In this document: positions 1-11,768 of the stretch, piece by piece
Position numbering within the stretch: the stretch's first letter is position 1
Layout: each line of letters begins with the position of its first letter
Origin: Ditylenchus dipsaci
Taxonomy: Eukaryota; Nematoda; Chromadorea; Rhabditida; Anguinidae
Length of the DNA stretch: 64,000 bases
Assembly (NCBI GenBank): GCA_004194705.1
Contig: SADC01001330.1
Location: 744,001 to 808,000, forward strand
Direction of reading: 5' to 3'
Notes under the pieces: generated by a model
The model's database searches: none
Told to the model about the DNA's origin: nothing
What the model saw: only the letters and a program-made list of their open reading frames with translations
Position numbers and translations under genes: made by a program

Positions 1-740
1 GTAAGATCACGAACCCGGTGTCAGAATTTCAGGGTCAACTAGTAAAAACAGGTTTACGTCAAGAACTGAAAACAGTTAGGACGACTAGCAAAGTTCAAAG
101 CCCTTTTTCGTCTTGCCTTTGCCCGTTTTTTGCCAGAAAGGTGCCTCATCAAATTTTCTTTCTGATGAAATAAAAACCCGGAAGAAGCGAGCCGATTTTT
201 TTGAATTGTTGTAGAAAAAACACTATTTTTTGAATTATACCGTTTTTGACGTATCACTGGATGGACGAAGTTTTTTTTTTGAAAAATCCTGAAGCCTTGA
301 AGCTTGAATTTTTTAAAAAGCCGTAACATTGTTGGTCCTTGCCTTTTTAGCTCTAGTGCAGTGCTGCCTTCTGTCCTTTTTTTCAGCACCCATAATCTCT
401 GTTATTTTGAACTTTTAGTCAAAAAAAAAGTTCGATCAAAATGTTTAAAAGCAGCGAATAAAGAGACCTTTTTCCTTCAAAGGTTGTCAAAACGTGCTTT
501 TCACGTCCTACGTCCATTTTAATTTTTGAGATGTCAGCCCCGCTCCAAGGCAATAGTTCCTCTTTTTAACTCAAATGAACTGACAGTTGGGCTACCTAAT
601 GAGAACATTCGCCAGCCCTACAATGAAATATATCCCTTGGCTTCCATAAATAAATGGCTACTATATGTCAATGTGCAAATTAATAGGGAGCAGGTGCATC
701 CAGCAGAATCAAGCTGTCCATGCACAACCAGTCAATTTAT
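1..740. repeat. Terminal direct repeat, copy 1
   Basis: Bases 1-420 reappear nearly unchanged, apart from one-base homopolymer differences, at 63435-63850 in the same orientation. From about 421 to 518 the two copies differ strongly, then they agree again over a short stretch ending near 540. Copy 1 then holds about 195 bases (roughly 541-737) that copy 2 lacks, before both resume at a shared ATTTGCATGTTG. No protein was recognised. It could be a dispersed repeat, a tandem duplication unit or an assembly effect. Confidence 0.85.
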
Positions 741-1530
741 TTGCATGTTGTTTATCCCCAATTTATAAGCATCTCCAATATGTGGTTTTTTTTAGCAGGA
801 AGCAGGAGAATTTATAGGCTTCTTCGCCCAGCAATAATTCCTGTTTTTGCTTTCGTCTTATATTTCTCTTCTTCATATTTCTTCTCTCCCCTGTTTGATA
901 ATAGTTGTAGTAGTGACTATTGCATGAACTTTTTGTGTGTTTCCCCCTTTGTTCCTCAACAATTAGTGCGATATTTTCTCGTGCAGCAACAGGAGGAGCA
1001 GGTTTATCATCATTCTCTCTCCTTCCTTTTCGTGTTATCTCGGGGTGTTCCCCCTGCTGTTTGAAATTCAAGTTTTGGAAAGAACGGAGAGGTGTTCTTG
1101 TTGATAATTCACTGCCACTACTACTAACTGACTGACTGATTATTATTATTATTGTTGTCTATGTGACGAGTAGTGATAATAGTGAACACCCACCTTGTCT
1201 CTGTTCTTTGTTTTTGGAAGACAATAGAAACAGCAGACATCATGTCCATGATTAGTGTTGCTAATCAACCACAACAAACAACTCCTAAAAATTTGGCCTC
1301 TACAAGTGTAATTCCTGTGATGCCTCAACAATCCATTGGTACTCAAATATACATTTTTTGACGAAAATTTGTTTTTTATTTAAATTTTTTGTCTTTCTTT
1401 GTGCAATTTTGATCCTTTTCACATTCATGATTTCTTTGTTTGGTCTTTATTTTGATTTAAAAAATTCCGAAAGTCCGGTCAATAATGGTAACAAATCAAT
1501 ATTTACCCGAAAATTCAGTTATATGATATT
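741..1530. other. No recognisable gene
   Basis: AT-rich sequence with runs of T and short CT-rich tracts, plus a small ATT microsatellite near 1140-1155. Open frames of up to about 114 codons occur on both strands but overlap one another, lack family motifs and have no splice context. I see no feature beyond the microsatellite. Confidence 0.5.
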
Positions 1531-1532
1531 TA

Positions 1533-1835
1533 CAGTCAGACCCCGATCAGCGTAACTTTTTTCTTCCAATTTGGTTGATCTTATTCATCAATGCCTGTAA
1601 TCATACGTGCGCAGGATTTTCTGACCGGAGGGGGCTAAAATGGCGAAAAAAGCTTAATAAGGCTGAAAAAACTAAACAAAAGGCTGAAAAATGTTGACGG
1701 GGGGGGGCTACAGCCTGGCTAGCCAACCCCCTCCCTGTGTACGCTTATGCCTGTAATGAACCTTCAGATTAACGTCATCCCGGATTAACGCAACCTTTTT
1801 CGGTCCCTGAAGTTACATTGATCCGGGTTTTACTG
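1533..1835. mobile_element. Pogo/Tigger-like MITE
   Basis: Begins CAGTCAGACCCCGATCAG and ends with the near-inverse GATCCGGGTTTTACTG, flanked by TA on both sides. CAGT ends with TA target duplication are typical of pogo/Tigger elements. There is no coding capacity. The A of the right flanking TA is also the first base of the ATG at 1837, so the element abuts the first BTB exon. Confidence 0.6.
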
Positions 1836-1836
1836 T

Positions 1837-4800
1837 ATGTCAATACGAAAAAAACAAAAAATGGCATTTGTTGTAGGGATGGACTGTTTCGCAGATGATC
1901 GAGATGCCCTCAATGACTTCTCTAAATACTTCAACAATGCCCATTTGAGTGATGTCTCGCTGGTGGTGGGCGATGAAGCGTTAGTAGTTCTGTTTTATCG
2001 ATTCCATCAATCTTCTGAACCCCAATTTTTCTTTGTAGATTTCCAGCCCACAGAATAGTGTTGTGTAGGAGTAGCGAGGTGTTCGACCGAATATTCAGCC
2101 TGAAATGGAATGGCAGGGACAAAAAAGTGTGCAAAAACATTCGCTTCTTTTTATTGCCTAATTATTTAGTTGTGTTAAGGAAATAGAACTGACTGAAGAA
2201 CCCCAGTGCCAGCCAGTTTTCAGTGCTTTTCTCAGGTTTCTATATTGCAACCATGTAGTGTTGAACTCCAGCAATGCCCTTCCATTACTAATACTCTCCG
2301 ACAAATACAATGTAAATGGCTTGAAAAAGGTTTGTGCCTTGAAAATACTCGTTTTTTGTGTAATTTTGACACTCATATCATCTCTGCAGCACATCTTATT
2401 TACCATAGATACTAGGAAGTATATTTGGCACCGGGACTGGAATCGTGCGGGAATCCCGGTTTTTTTTCTTCCAGGATTTTTCGAAATCCCGTTCCCGTTT
2501 CCCGTCTTTTACATTTCAAGTTCCCGTTCTCGAAATTTTTTAACCCGTTTTGACCCAAAATGCCAAGTATACTAAGAAGCCACTAAAAATTGAGATTCAA
2601 ACATGGCTCTAAAAATTGAAATCACACCCCAAAGTACTGATGGACCTTGTTCGGTTTGGAGGGGCCACTGATTTTCTATTCTTTATGTTGATTACTATAA
2701 TTGTGGTAATTTCGGTCATTCCTATTAGTAATAATAAAAATCATCCTGATAAAAGTGATTATGGTCAATTTCATCACCATATTCAGCTCGATCATTATAT
2801 ATATCTGGTGGCAAAAATTAGTGGTCTCTCCAAACCGAACAAGGTCCACTGATTTCCCTCAGTAAATACCTGAACAAGAGTATTTCTCGGTCTTTTTTAA
2901 TCGTGGAATTTATTTTTTTGGATCGACTTAGATCATCTTCAGTCTCTAATAAGCTATAATATTAACTAACTCTAAGTGATACGTGAAACTAAGAGAACAA
3001 TTGGTTTTGACAAACAAAAAGTTGTTTCATGGAAACAAATTTTCCTCGATTTTTTTCTTAACACACTGAGCCAGTTGACAGCTCATTAGAAACTAGAAAT
3101 TCAGGGGTACCTCTTGATTTAAATAATATTACGACTGTAAAAACACCAAGAAATACTATTGTCTATGTATACTGCGAGAAATCAGTATTTTGGTGTGTTT
3201 TAAGCTACAGCCTCCCTAAAAGGGAGAGTCGGTTGAAAAAATATAAATTTCAAAAGTCGATGGAAAAAAATTTAAAAATTCAAAGTTTTGGAGTTATAAT
3301 TGAATTTTGGCTTTTGTTATTTAGACACATAAAATAATTTCAGTAGGCGATTTTCCATTTCAATAACATTCAATGATCATTCGAGTTATTATTATTATCT
3401 AGTTCTCGATCAACCACCAAATTAATATGAGACCACACCATTTACAAAAACTGCTATTCAGATTTGCATAGAATACGCTATCAACTACATTCTCTCCGAG
3501 CTTTCACTCAAGGAAATATTTCACATCTGGTTCGGCTATGCAACCAAAGCCTATCATCTGGTCAGCCAAAGAACTTTTAAATCTCGGTTTCAATCCAACA
3601 AATTCCCCAAGTTCAGCCTTTGATCCAATCCTGCATTGAGATCCTCTCCAAGCAATTCCAGGAAATAGTCACCAGTGCAGAGTGGGAAAAAGATTGGCTG
3701 GCTGTGGACAGGGACCAGTTGCTAGAATTCCTGAAGTGCAACCAGTTGGTCATACCTAGTAAGTTGAAGCTGCTTTTTAGGCGTCATGGTCTTTTAACCA
3801 ATGCATTCAGATGAATTCGTGGTGTGGGAAGCAGTGCAGAAGTGGTTGAAAGCAACAGCACATCCTGAACGCAGAGGTAACACTTCCCTACCACTACTTG
3901 TCCAGATATTGCCCCTTGTCAGGTGCCTTTTTGGGCTTATCTTTTGAGTTTGATCAAGCAGATTAATGTTTAAGGTTTCCATTTATGTCAGCTGATGAAT
4001 TGTCATTGGTGAGTCTCGATTCTGGATATTATTAGAGGGGCGGGTCATATTTACGTAAGATTTTTGACCACTGATTTTTTTATTTTCTCATCCATATCTT
4101 TCAAAAATACCGTATTCTCCTTAATAGACAGGAATGCCCATCTATTTTTCGACCACCAAACATTTTTTTGACTTTTCGTTAAAAATATTATAAAACATGG
4201 CTTACCCCCTAATTTCGGTCTTGAGAGGTTTTCGTTGATTAGAGAGAATACGGTACTTGTTGTTCACTGAATACATTTCCTAGCCAACATTTTACGCAAA
4301 ATACGAAAAATTCATCAGAATTCAATTAGAATTTTAGGATTTGACGTTTAAAGTATAACCAAAGAATTAATTCACAGATCAGTCATTACCTAAGTAGTCT
4401 AGTACCCCCTTTTGTGCGGGTAGCTGGAGTAGGGAGAAGAGAAATCTAGATATTTTACAAGTTTTTGAACGTCTCCATTCATTGACTGCGGTTCTTCGTT
4501 CAAACAATTTTCATCATTTTGAAAAATTCAGTAATTGTTTCAAATTTTCATTTATTTTTTCTAAGCTTGAGCCTCGTATATCAATAAGGATTTTTATTGT
4601 AATGTAAAGACCTAAGTCTAAACAGTAACTTTTTTTCCCTAAAGAAACGAGACTTTCGGAATACATTTCTTTTTGAAAATCCAAGTTTGATGTAATTTTG
4701 AAAGCCTAAGCCTTTCGAAATAGCCAAGCCTAGGTGATTTTTGAAAGCGAAAAAAGAGTCTAAAATAATTTTCAGAATACGCAATCCTAAAAAGATTTCC

Positions 4801-7800
4801 AGAAAACAGAAGCCTAATATAATTTTGAAAGACAAAAGTCTAAAGTATTTTTAAAGCCGAAGTCTGGAAAGGTATGTAAAACACAAATTTTTGTCTATTT
4901 AAGCAATTATACAAATATATATTTTTAACAATGAAACAAATATTCAGACTAGCTACCCCAGACTTAAGGTCTCTAAGTTCAGAACAGTTATGGAAAAAAG
5001 TAGCTTGAGTAAAATTCTAGCCTTTTATCATAACCGCTATTAATTAGAATGCTAATTATTAACACCCGTCGCTAACTATCAAGGGGTCATTAATAGATTA
5101 TTTTTTTTATTTTTCAGAAAGCCTCAAATTATTCAAAAAAAAGAATCTGGTAGTCTGAGCGATTTTTCTTTATTTTTTTTAGCTTTCTTAGATATTCTAT
5201 CATATCTTATCAAGATCTTTTAGATTCGAACAACGAGAGCGTAGTACTTGCTTTGCAAAGATCAACGAAAAAGGAAGAAATAACGAGGTGCGACGAAGCT
5301 CGAGTCATGTGCGTCCATCCGTTGGCTCTTTAAGTTTCAATCACAGAAGGTTGTCCAGCGCTTGAACTGTCAATTCGTCAATAGGTTTCAAGCTTCACTT
5401 AAGAGTCTGAATTGATTTTTGAATACTACGGCTCGTGGAGGTATGCGAAAGAGGTCGGTGTTCTACAACTCGGATCTCGACGTGGAGCTCTTGATTTCAG
5501 GTACAGAAGAATTTATAAATAACTTATTCAATCTGCCTCAAAGTACGAGGAATAACACTGGATTCGAAACATGTTCATTTTTACGTATGAATCTTTCAAA
5601 AGACAAGTACTAGGCAAGACTCTCCTATAATATCGGAATATAACAGGATCCTTACAGATAAGAAATCCATAGTAATATCTAAGAAGCAGTCTAAAAGTAT
5701 TCTCCTTGTAATAGAAAAGGTTATCGCTCAGACTACCGGATTCTTCCTTTTGGTTATGAATAATTTTATTATTAAGATATTAACAAAAAATAAAAAAATA
5801 AAAAAAAATAATAGATATTTATATGACCCTTGATCAGTTAACGTATTCCGGTGCATGGACTGGCTTTCTAATATAGCATTGTAATACGGCGGTTATGATA
5901 AAAGGCTAGAATTTTACTCAAGCTACTTTTTTCCATAACTGTTCTGAACTTAGAGACCTTAAGTCTGGGGTAGCTAGTCTGAATATTTGTTTCATTGTTA
6001 AAAATATATATTTGTATAATTGCTTAAATAGACAAAAATTTGTGTTTTACATACCTTTCCAGACTTCGGCTTTAAAAAATACTTTAGACTTTTGTCTTTC
6101 AAAATTATATTAGGCTTCTGTTTTCTGGAAATCTTTTAGGATTGCGTATTCTGAAAATTATTTTAGACTCTTTTTCGCTTTCAAAAATCACCTAGGCTTG
6201 GCTATTTCGAAAGGCTTAGGCTTTCAAAATTACATCAAACTTGGATTTTCAAAAAGAAATGTATTCCGAAAGTCTCGTTTCTTTAGGGAAAAAAGTTACT
6301 GTTTAGACTTAGGTCTTTACATTACAATAAAAATCCTTATTGATATACGAGGCTCAAGCTTAGAAAAAATAAATGAAAATTTGAAACAATTACTGAATTT
6401 TTCAAAATGATGAAAATTGTTTGAACGAAGAACCGCAGTCAATGAATGGAGACGTTCAAAAACTTGTAAAATATCTAGATTTCTCTTCTCCCTACTCCAG
6501 CTACCCGCACAAAAAGGGGGTACTAGACTACTTACCTACAAAAGATACGGAAAAGAAACTAAAAAATAAAGAATGGTCAAAAATTTTACGTAAAATGCCG
6601 AAATAATGTTAAAACATTTATAGGTGGAGAGTTCACCAACAGCTATTCAACACTCCAAAGCGTTCATGGCGCATACCCATCTGGCCTACAAGTTCATCTC
6701 CATGCCTTTGTCCAGTAGATCTGCCAATTTCAAGTATGGCTTTTGGCTAAATCAAAGGATATGCCTGCCACTTGAGTAAAGCAAATACCTACCAAAAATA
6801 TTTCTTACCCCGCCGTATTTTTTTAGCATGGCAGGCGATTGCCTTGAATGTGTCCGGCTTTTTGGATTATAAATTCAATCAATCTTGTTTCAATTTTCAG
6901 AGAATTCACAGGCACCCAATTCCTGGCAAGGAACTACACAGATGTGAGATGGGACAAGAGGTTTACGGTCACCAATGAGCAACTGTACGAGCGAAACCAA
7001 GACCATATCTTCAATGTAAAGTGGAACCATTGAACAATATTCTGAAAAGATTTGTTTAGTTTACCACCAAATCATCTATAATCTCCCTGCCACATTGGGA
7101 CTGGTTGCTCAACTTTCATGTGGGCCTGACCCCAGCCACAGGGGAAGAGTTGAGAATAGTGTTGACAGGACTGGACATAGACCATAGTGGCAGATCCATA
7201 GAATATTTGTTGATGATAACCACTGAAGTGAGGGTACTCAAGATGATCTCGGGCACTAAATTGTTTAGCAAGGCTAGGTAGGTGGTGGATTAGAGACTGA
7301 AGTAAAACTTTTATCGAAGCATAAGACTCATAAACAGATATTTCAGAAAAAAACCTCGTTTTACCGGTTTGAGGTCTTCTAGTCATTAGACAAAGAAACC
7401 CGGTTCTCGTTTAACCGACCATATGGCACAGGGCTGTACCGGATATCCGATATCCGACATCCGATATCCGATATCCGGCACTTTTTGACATCCGATATCC
7501 GGTATCCGATATCCGAAAAATGGCCAATTTTCGGAAAAAATTTTTTAAAACTTTTTTGAAATTTAGAAAAAATTTTCAATTTTTTTTCAAAATTTCATCA
7601 AAAATATCCGAAATCCGATATCCGATAACCGATATCCGGCACTTTTTCATATCCGGTATCCGATATCCGATCCGATATTTTTTGGTATCCGGTACAGCCC
7701 TGATATGGCATATGCTACTTTAGTCAAAAACTCTTAACAACAATCAAATAAATGATGTTTTTGTAGTAAAAAATGTTTTACAAAACATGTTTTCACAGGA

Positions 7801-8660
7801 TCGATCACCAAAAATTTCAGTAGAAAAAATGACCCGAAACATTTTCCGTAAGATCGGATGGATTCTTAAAAATTTTTCGGGAAAACATCCATTACCTTCT
7901 TGACCGTTTCTTCTTTTTAGCAAAAGGCACTAGCAAATTACAGGTGAAAACATTTTAAGCAAAAAAGTCTAAAAATATCCGTCTTTTTTGTCTAATCCTG
8001 TGCGAAAATGATCATAATTCTGAAAAATAGCATTTTGATCAGGGCTCGCAATAGACCTTCAAAAAAGATTTGTTTTTTTTGAGACCCCAACTTATTTGGC
8101 TCTCTCCTGGTTCGTCCCAAATTGTTTGCGCCAAAAATCGTTATAGCCAAAAAAGTTACATTTTTAATTAATTAATTTTCTACATATGGTTTTTCTAACT
8201 AATTTTGTGGATATTCTCATTTACAAGTTTATACTCAAATTGATGCTAGAGAGCAGGGCTACATTTTGCTTATAAGGTTGTGTTTGTTAGCAATATTTGC
8301 TAAAAAAAACTGGCTGTATTGGCTGTAACGATTTTTGGCGTACACAATTTGGGACGAAAAAGAAGAGAGCCACTTATTTTTGAGTTTTTTAGTCAAAATG
8401 GTTTTTTTCGGTTCAAAATGTCCTTTTTCTAAAAAAAAATATGAGAGCTCTGATTTTGATGTAAAAATTCCATCATTTTTTTAAAGTGACGCAAAGAGCT
8501 AAACTTTTTCACCCACACCAATCATATTTTTGTTGCAGATATAGCGCTGAATTGGAACTGCAGAATAAATTGGAAGTCAACGACATTTTGGCCGAAAATG
8601 CTCCTTTATTAGCCAACGGGATCTGCATCTTCAGTTGATTTTGAGACCTATTATGTAAAT
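1837..8660 (+). CDS. BTB/BACK domain protein, BTBD17-like, multi-exon
   Basis: The exons I can place are 1837-1979, 2039-2126, about 2190-2339, 3462-3560, 3617-3758, 3811-3922, 3975-4008, 6624-6733, 6901-7015, 7060-7277 and about 8540-8655. All have GT..AG borders, and the phases agree except between the second and third exons, where the junction is unresolved. The BTB domain shows LSDVSLVV, FPAHRIVL and FLRFLY...ALPLLILSDKY. The BACK part shows EFVVWEAVQKWL and LVRFPFMSADEL, followed by the C-terminal QFLARNYTDVRWDKR region seen in BTBD17 proteins. Family members are adaptor-like BTB proteins, some secreted; no clear signal peptide is visible here. The ATG at 1837 abuts a MITE, and the first exon may instead begin at an acceptor near 1876. 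A 2.6-kb transposon sits in the intron after 4008. The last exon is one base short (GGG where its copy at 35819 has GGGG), which cuts the end. Confidence 0.7.
2641..2848. mobile_element. 208-bp MITE in a BTB-gene intron
   Basis: Terminal inverted repeats TGGACCTTGTTCGGTTTGGA and TCCAAACCGAACAAGGTCCA flank an AT-rich centre. CTGA stands directly on both sides (2637-2640 and 2849-2852), a likely 4-bp target duplication. No coding capacity. Confidence 0.7.
2853..3461 (+). other. Intron remainder, nothing recognised
   Basis: Remainder of the intron between the BTB exons ending at 2339 and starting at 3462. AT-rich, without inverted repeats or coding signatures that I could recognise. Confidence 0.5.
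4110..4253. mobile_element. CCGTATT-family MITE nested in an inverted repeat arm
   Basis: Starts CCGTATTCTCCTTAATAGAC and ends GATTAGAGAGAATACGG, with TA on both sides. It is present in the left arm of the surrounding transposon and absent from the right arm, so it arrived after the arms existed. Confidence 0.65.
5342..5613 (+). pseudogene. Nucleotidyltransferase-like fragment inside a transposon
   Basis: A frame through 5350-5613 reads a helix-like VNRFQASLKSLN, a stop, then NTTARGGMRKRSV and NSDLDVELLIS. The arrangement resembles the pol-beta/OAS/MNT superfamily signature: a glycine-serine motif followed about ten residues later by SDxD. Here the usual GS is NT, there is a stop just before it, and only about 65 residues follow. 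No second catalytic acidic residue was found. It may be a captured host exon or a decayed transposon gene. The assignment rests on a short motif only. Confidence 0.3.
7429..7702. mobile_element. hAT-like MITE with TATCCGA iterations
   Basis: Ends are CAGGGCTGTACCGGATA and TATCCGGTACAGCCCTG. The 8-bp target duplication ATATGGCA is perfect (7421-7428 and 7703-7710). The interior near both ends is made of repeated GGATATCCGATATCC-type units. CAGGG ends with 8-bp duplications are hAT-like. It lies in the last intron of the BTBD17-like gene. Confidence 0.85.
8098..8371. mobile_element. 274-bp MITE, GGCTCTC ends, 8-bp target duplication
   Basis: Inverted ends GGCTCTCTCC and AGAGAGCC continue inward with GTCCCAAATTGT and its inverse. 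A perfect duplication ACTTATTT flanks it (8090-8097 and 8372-8379). It shares its outer bases with the element at 21777-22040 but has a different interior. Confidence 0.8.
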
Positions 8661-8930
8661 GACAATAATCATGTGACATATGTCTGTAAAGTTGTATGAT
8701 AGTTAAAAGGACCAAGAAATTGGAAGGAAAAAACATCCTATCCATTTGTCTGCCAGGAGTGGTGGTTTCAACCACGTTTTGTCTTTTGTCTTTCCATCAA
8801 TAATTCCTTCTTTATTTTCTTATGATTATCTGGTGTGTTGATTTGCAATAAAGATGATTCTGCGCTTCAATATTTGTTTGCTAAATGGTTTTGATAATAC
8901 TCGCAGGTTTTTCGGATCTTCGGCAAAGTT

Positions 8931-8991
8931 ATTGACTTCAGCCAGCACTGAACTTGTTAAACAATTGGAAGGCGAGCTGCAGGAAATTAAA
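8931..8991 (+). pseudogene. Exon-like block, unknown product
   Basis: After an acceptor (ACTCGCAG) a frame reads RFFGSSAKLLTSAS then TELVKQLEGELQEIK up to a GTAATT donor. It is preserved at about 36110-36190 in the duplicate with only an L-to-F change. The amphipathic end suggests a coiled coil. I do not recognise the parent gene, and no joining exons were found, so it may be a stranded exon. Confidence 0.3.
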
Positions 8992-9689
8992 GTAATTATT
9001 TCCACTTAGAATTTTTCAAAAAAATAGGAAAATTGGAAAATAAATTTTGTAGCTGGTTAAAAAAAATTGTTCACTACACTAATACAGTTTTTCTAATCAA
9101 CACAGTCGACCCTAGTTAAAACGCCTAGAAAATGTTCAAAAAAAAAGAGGCAGACCAAGGCATGCTTTTTTCGAATTTTGTCTAGAGGAAAACGAGTGGG
9201 ACACTTTTTCATACACTAGGAAAAATTATTGAGCTGTTTTGACGAACGGCTGAGTCTTAGCACAAGCCAAAAACAACAATACGGGCAAAGGAGATAAGGA
9301 CATATAATGTTGAAAAAGATTTTAGCAATAAATAAATTGGGCGCTACTAGAATATATCCCGCCCAAAAAACGCTACTGGAATATACCCCACCCAGTTATT
9401 TAGGCTTAGGCCCGTAGGCTTAGGCTAAGGCCTGGCCATTACTAACAAGGCCTTTCAGACAACTTTTTCTTCAAAGACGGTGGTTTTAGGTACCTTCCGA
9501 AAATTATTGGGGAGAGTATATTCCAGTAGCTTTTTCAAGAGGGTTATATTCTAGTAGCTTCACAAATTGAATGTGGTCAACTGGTAATTTTAAGACGTTC
9601 TTGAAAAATCGTCTTAAAAAAATCTATATAAAAATAGTCACAAGTTTGAGCATTGATAGAAAAAAAAGATTTTGTATTTTATATATACC

Positions 9690-9901
9690 CAGGGTTCTCA
9701 TCTGTACTTTATTCAAAGACTTGTATTTTATTTCGAACCACAAATCTTTAGAATTTTTGAAATTTCAGGTCAAAATATTTATTTTCGGTGATCGAAAGTT
9801 AACAAGCACTGAACAAAATCGCACCTTTTGCCGAAAATGACCAAATTGTACTTTATTTGATCACATGTACTTCATTTCGAAATTTTGAGATGAGAACCCT
9901 G
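9690..9901. mobile_element. CAGGG-ended hAT-like MITE
   Basis: Ends CAGGGTTCTCATCTGTAC and GAGATGAGAACCCTG form inverted repeats. The flanks TATATACC and TATATATC look like a slightly decayed 8-bp duplication. The second copy of the segment carries the same element at 37044-37502, enlarged by a nested MITE. Confidence 0.65.
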
Positions 9902-10111
9902 TATATATCTCAAAATGCAAAATCAATAAAGAAATACGCTAAAATTGCGGTAAAACGTCGACTCGCTACAACTTGTGACTCGCTACAGCATAAAAAGAGT
10001 TCGATCCCCCTTTTGGTAAAAAATTTTTTGGTAAAGGCATACTTGGTAAAACAAAATTTTGGTGAAGGCCTTTTCTGGTTCCATTTGTGTCTTAGGTATG
10101 ATGACCCTGAG

Positions 10112-10318
10112 GTATTTTGAGATACAGGTACGTGGAATCGAACCTGAGCCCGTATTCAGGGCGCGAAATTGTAAAAAATCGGTCCGATTATCGGTTCCGA
10201 AATCGGCCCGAAATCTATTTTATTTTCTGTCGATTTGCACCCTGAATACGGGCTCTGAGACCTGAAAAATTGACCCAATCACGTTTACCACGGCACCACG
10301 AGCTCAACTGAGGAGTAC
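10112..10318 (-). other. tRNA-like (SINE-like) sequence split by a MITE
   Basis: On the minus strand a box A-like TGGTGCCGTGGTAAACG (near 10300) and a box B-like GGTTCGATTCC (near 10140) lie in the right order. They are separated by a palindromic insertion at 10148-10253 whose ends are GCCCGTATTCAGGG and its inverse. I infer a tRNA-derived SINE head rather than a functional tRNA, because no full cloverleaf can be drawn. Confidence 0.45.
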
Positions 10319-10330
10319 CGTTATAATTGG

Positions 10331-10685
10331 TTTTTTAGTCTGAACCAAGCAGACCAAGTGATCGTCCAAATGGAGCAAATTTTTTTTTGCTTTCTCGGCT
10401 TCCAAAACCTGGTTTCTGGACTAATTCAGGCATGCTGAAGATGGTTTGATAGTTGTAAAATGCTGTTTTCTCGAGCATTTTTTAGTTTTGGTGAAATCGA
10501 GCTCTGGTAAATTCGTTAATTATACCCCAACACTCAAAAAATACCCGAGAAAAAGGGATTTTACCACTGTCAAACCATTTTCAGCATGTCCGATTTAGTT
10601 TAGAAAGAAGGTTATAAAGCCTGAAAAAAAATTTTTTTTGCTTCAAGAGGACGACCACTTGTTTTGGTTGGTTCAGACTAAAAAC
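10331..10685. mobile_element. Foldback element of the AGTGGTCGTCC family
   Basis: Begins TTTAGTCTGAACCAAGCAGA and ends with the inverse GGTTGGTTCAGACTAAAA. Inner arms carry GACCAAGTGATCGTCC and GGACGACCACTTG, then GCATGCTGAAGATGG and its inverse. Related copies lie at 20330-20690, 27490-27850, 38765-39105 and partly 58510-58845. Confidence 0.7.
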
Positions 10686-11040
10686 TTACATTTCAGCACG
10701 ATTACCAATTCTTTTTGATTAACTTTAGTTTTCTTAGGGCAGCCAGGTGAATATCCACGGTGGATATTCACCTTCCAAGGGATACTTACTTCGGGATTCT
10801 GGTTTTAGGTAAGGAAATCGCAGCCATACGAGTTTAAGTCAAGAAAAAGGCTTTGGTTTTGACTTTGACCAACATTTTATTTTATTGGGCCATTCTGCTG
10901 GATATCCATCTCTCACAGGGGCCCAAAATTCAAATTCATAATCAGTTCAACTTAAACAAAACGCCAAAAATTTTGAATGAATTTTTTCATTATTTAAAAA
11001 ATCCAAATTATTTAGGACAATACTTTTTTCCATGGTTGTC

Positions 11041-11170
11041 AAAATAGATAAAATTGATAAAATTCGATAAAAATTCAAACGAGAATTATTTTTTTGAATT
11101 CGATAAATATCGATAAAAAATTCGATAAAATTTTTATCGAATTTTTTATCGATTTTTATCGAATTTTTCT
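11041..11170. repeat. TTTATCGATAAA-type palindromic array
   Basis: About ten copies of ATCGATAAA or its complement TTTATCGAAT are spread over 130 bases, giving a near-palindrome. It resembles the motif-rich ends of the MITEs elsewhere in the window, but no clear target duplication was found. Confidence 0.5.
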
Positions 11171-11454
11171 GTTGGTCATTCTACCACATTTTGTGATCTG
11201 TTAGGCCGATTTTTCACGTTTAGCCCGAAAATGGTCTCTGTTTTGCAGTAGCCATAGGATTATTATAAATCTTTTAGCTATTTCAAGCATGAGTGATACG
11301 CCCACACCTAAAAGAACTAGACGAACGAAGGTATAAAATTAGTGTTTTATTATCCCATTTTAGTAACACTGCGTTTAGGAATCGTTTGATGAAGAGCATG
11401 ATGAAATAACCGTGTGGAAAAGCATGGAGTTCGGGAGCCGCACAGCTAATTTTA

Positions 11455-11683
11455 ATCCAGTGGGAGTCCAGCAAATTGCCAGTGGAAGTCCACCAAATTA
11501 CCAATGGACCCCCATCGACTGCCAGTGGCAATTTGGTGGACTTCCACTGGCAATTAGTGGTGTACCACTGGTAATTTGGTGGTGTACCACTGGCAATTCG
11601 GTGGCGTACCAATGGCAATAGGTGGTGTACCACTGGCAATTTGGTGGACTACCAGCGGCAATTCGATGGACTTCCACTGGAAA
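11455..11683. repeat. Tandem array, unit about 24 bp
   Basis: Roughly nine imperfect copies of a unit close to GTACCACTGGCAATTTGGTG. The first few are in inverted orientation and the rest are direct. Units vary as CTTCCACTGG, GTACCACTGG or ACTACCAGCGG. It is probably the iterated body of an inverted-repeat element. Confidence 0.75.
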
Positions 11684-11693
11684 AAAAATGTGG

Positions 11694-11768
11694 TCAATCC
11701 CAAATGGAATCGAACTCTAGACAGTTGAACCAGTGCCTAACGACTTACCCACTAGACCACCATGTCGT
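11694..11768 (-). other. tRNA-like SINE head
   Basis: The minus strand reads box A-like TGGTCTAGTGGGTAAG and, 20 or so bases on, box B GAGTTCGATTCCA, spaced as in a tRNA. The acceptor stem does not close convincingly, so a tRNA-derived SINE or tRNA pseudogene is more likely than a working tRNA. Confidence 0.45.

Larger units (their letters stand above)
4041..6600. mobile_element. DNA transposon with about 0.7-kb inverted repeats, intronic
   Basis: The region 4389-5036 is the reverse complement of 5893-6536, nearly base for base. The outermost part, 4041-4096, matches the inverse of about 6545-6598. About 290 bases were inserted in the left arm (roughly 4096-4388). The 0.85-kb core (5037-5892) is unique and contains a nucleotidyltransferase-like fragment. 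The element lies between BTB exons ending at 4008 and starting at 6624. No transposase signature was seen, so the superfamily is unknown. Confidence 0.75.
8400..9930. repeat. Segmental duplication, copy 1
   Basis: This stretch recurs in the same orientation at 35560-37545. It includes the last BTBD17-like exon, its 3' flank, a second exon-like block (8931-8991) and a CAGGG-ended MITE. Copy 2 carries two further insertions (36524-36800 and 37142-37379) that are missing here, so this copy holds the empty sites. Confidence 0.85.

Noticed and set aside
11283..11639. Open frame of 118 codons through the 24-bp tandem array
   Set aside because: The frame stays open only because the repeat unit is a multiple of three; the protein is pure repetition.
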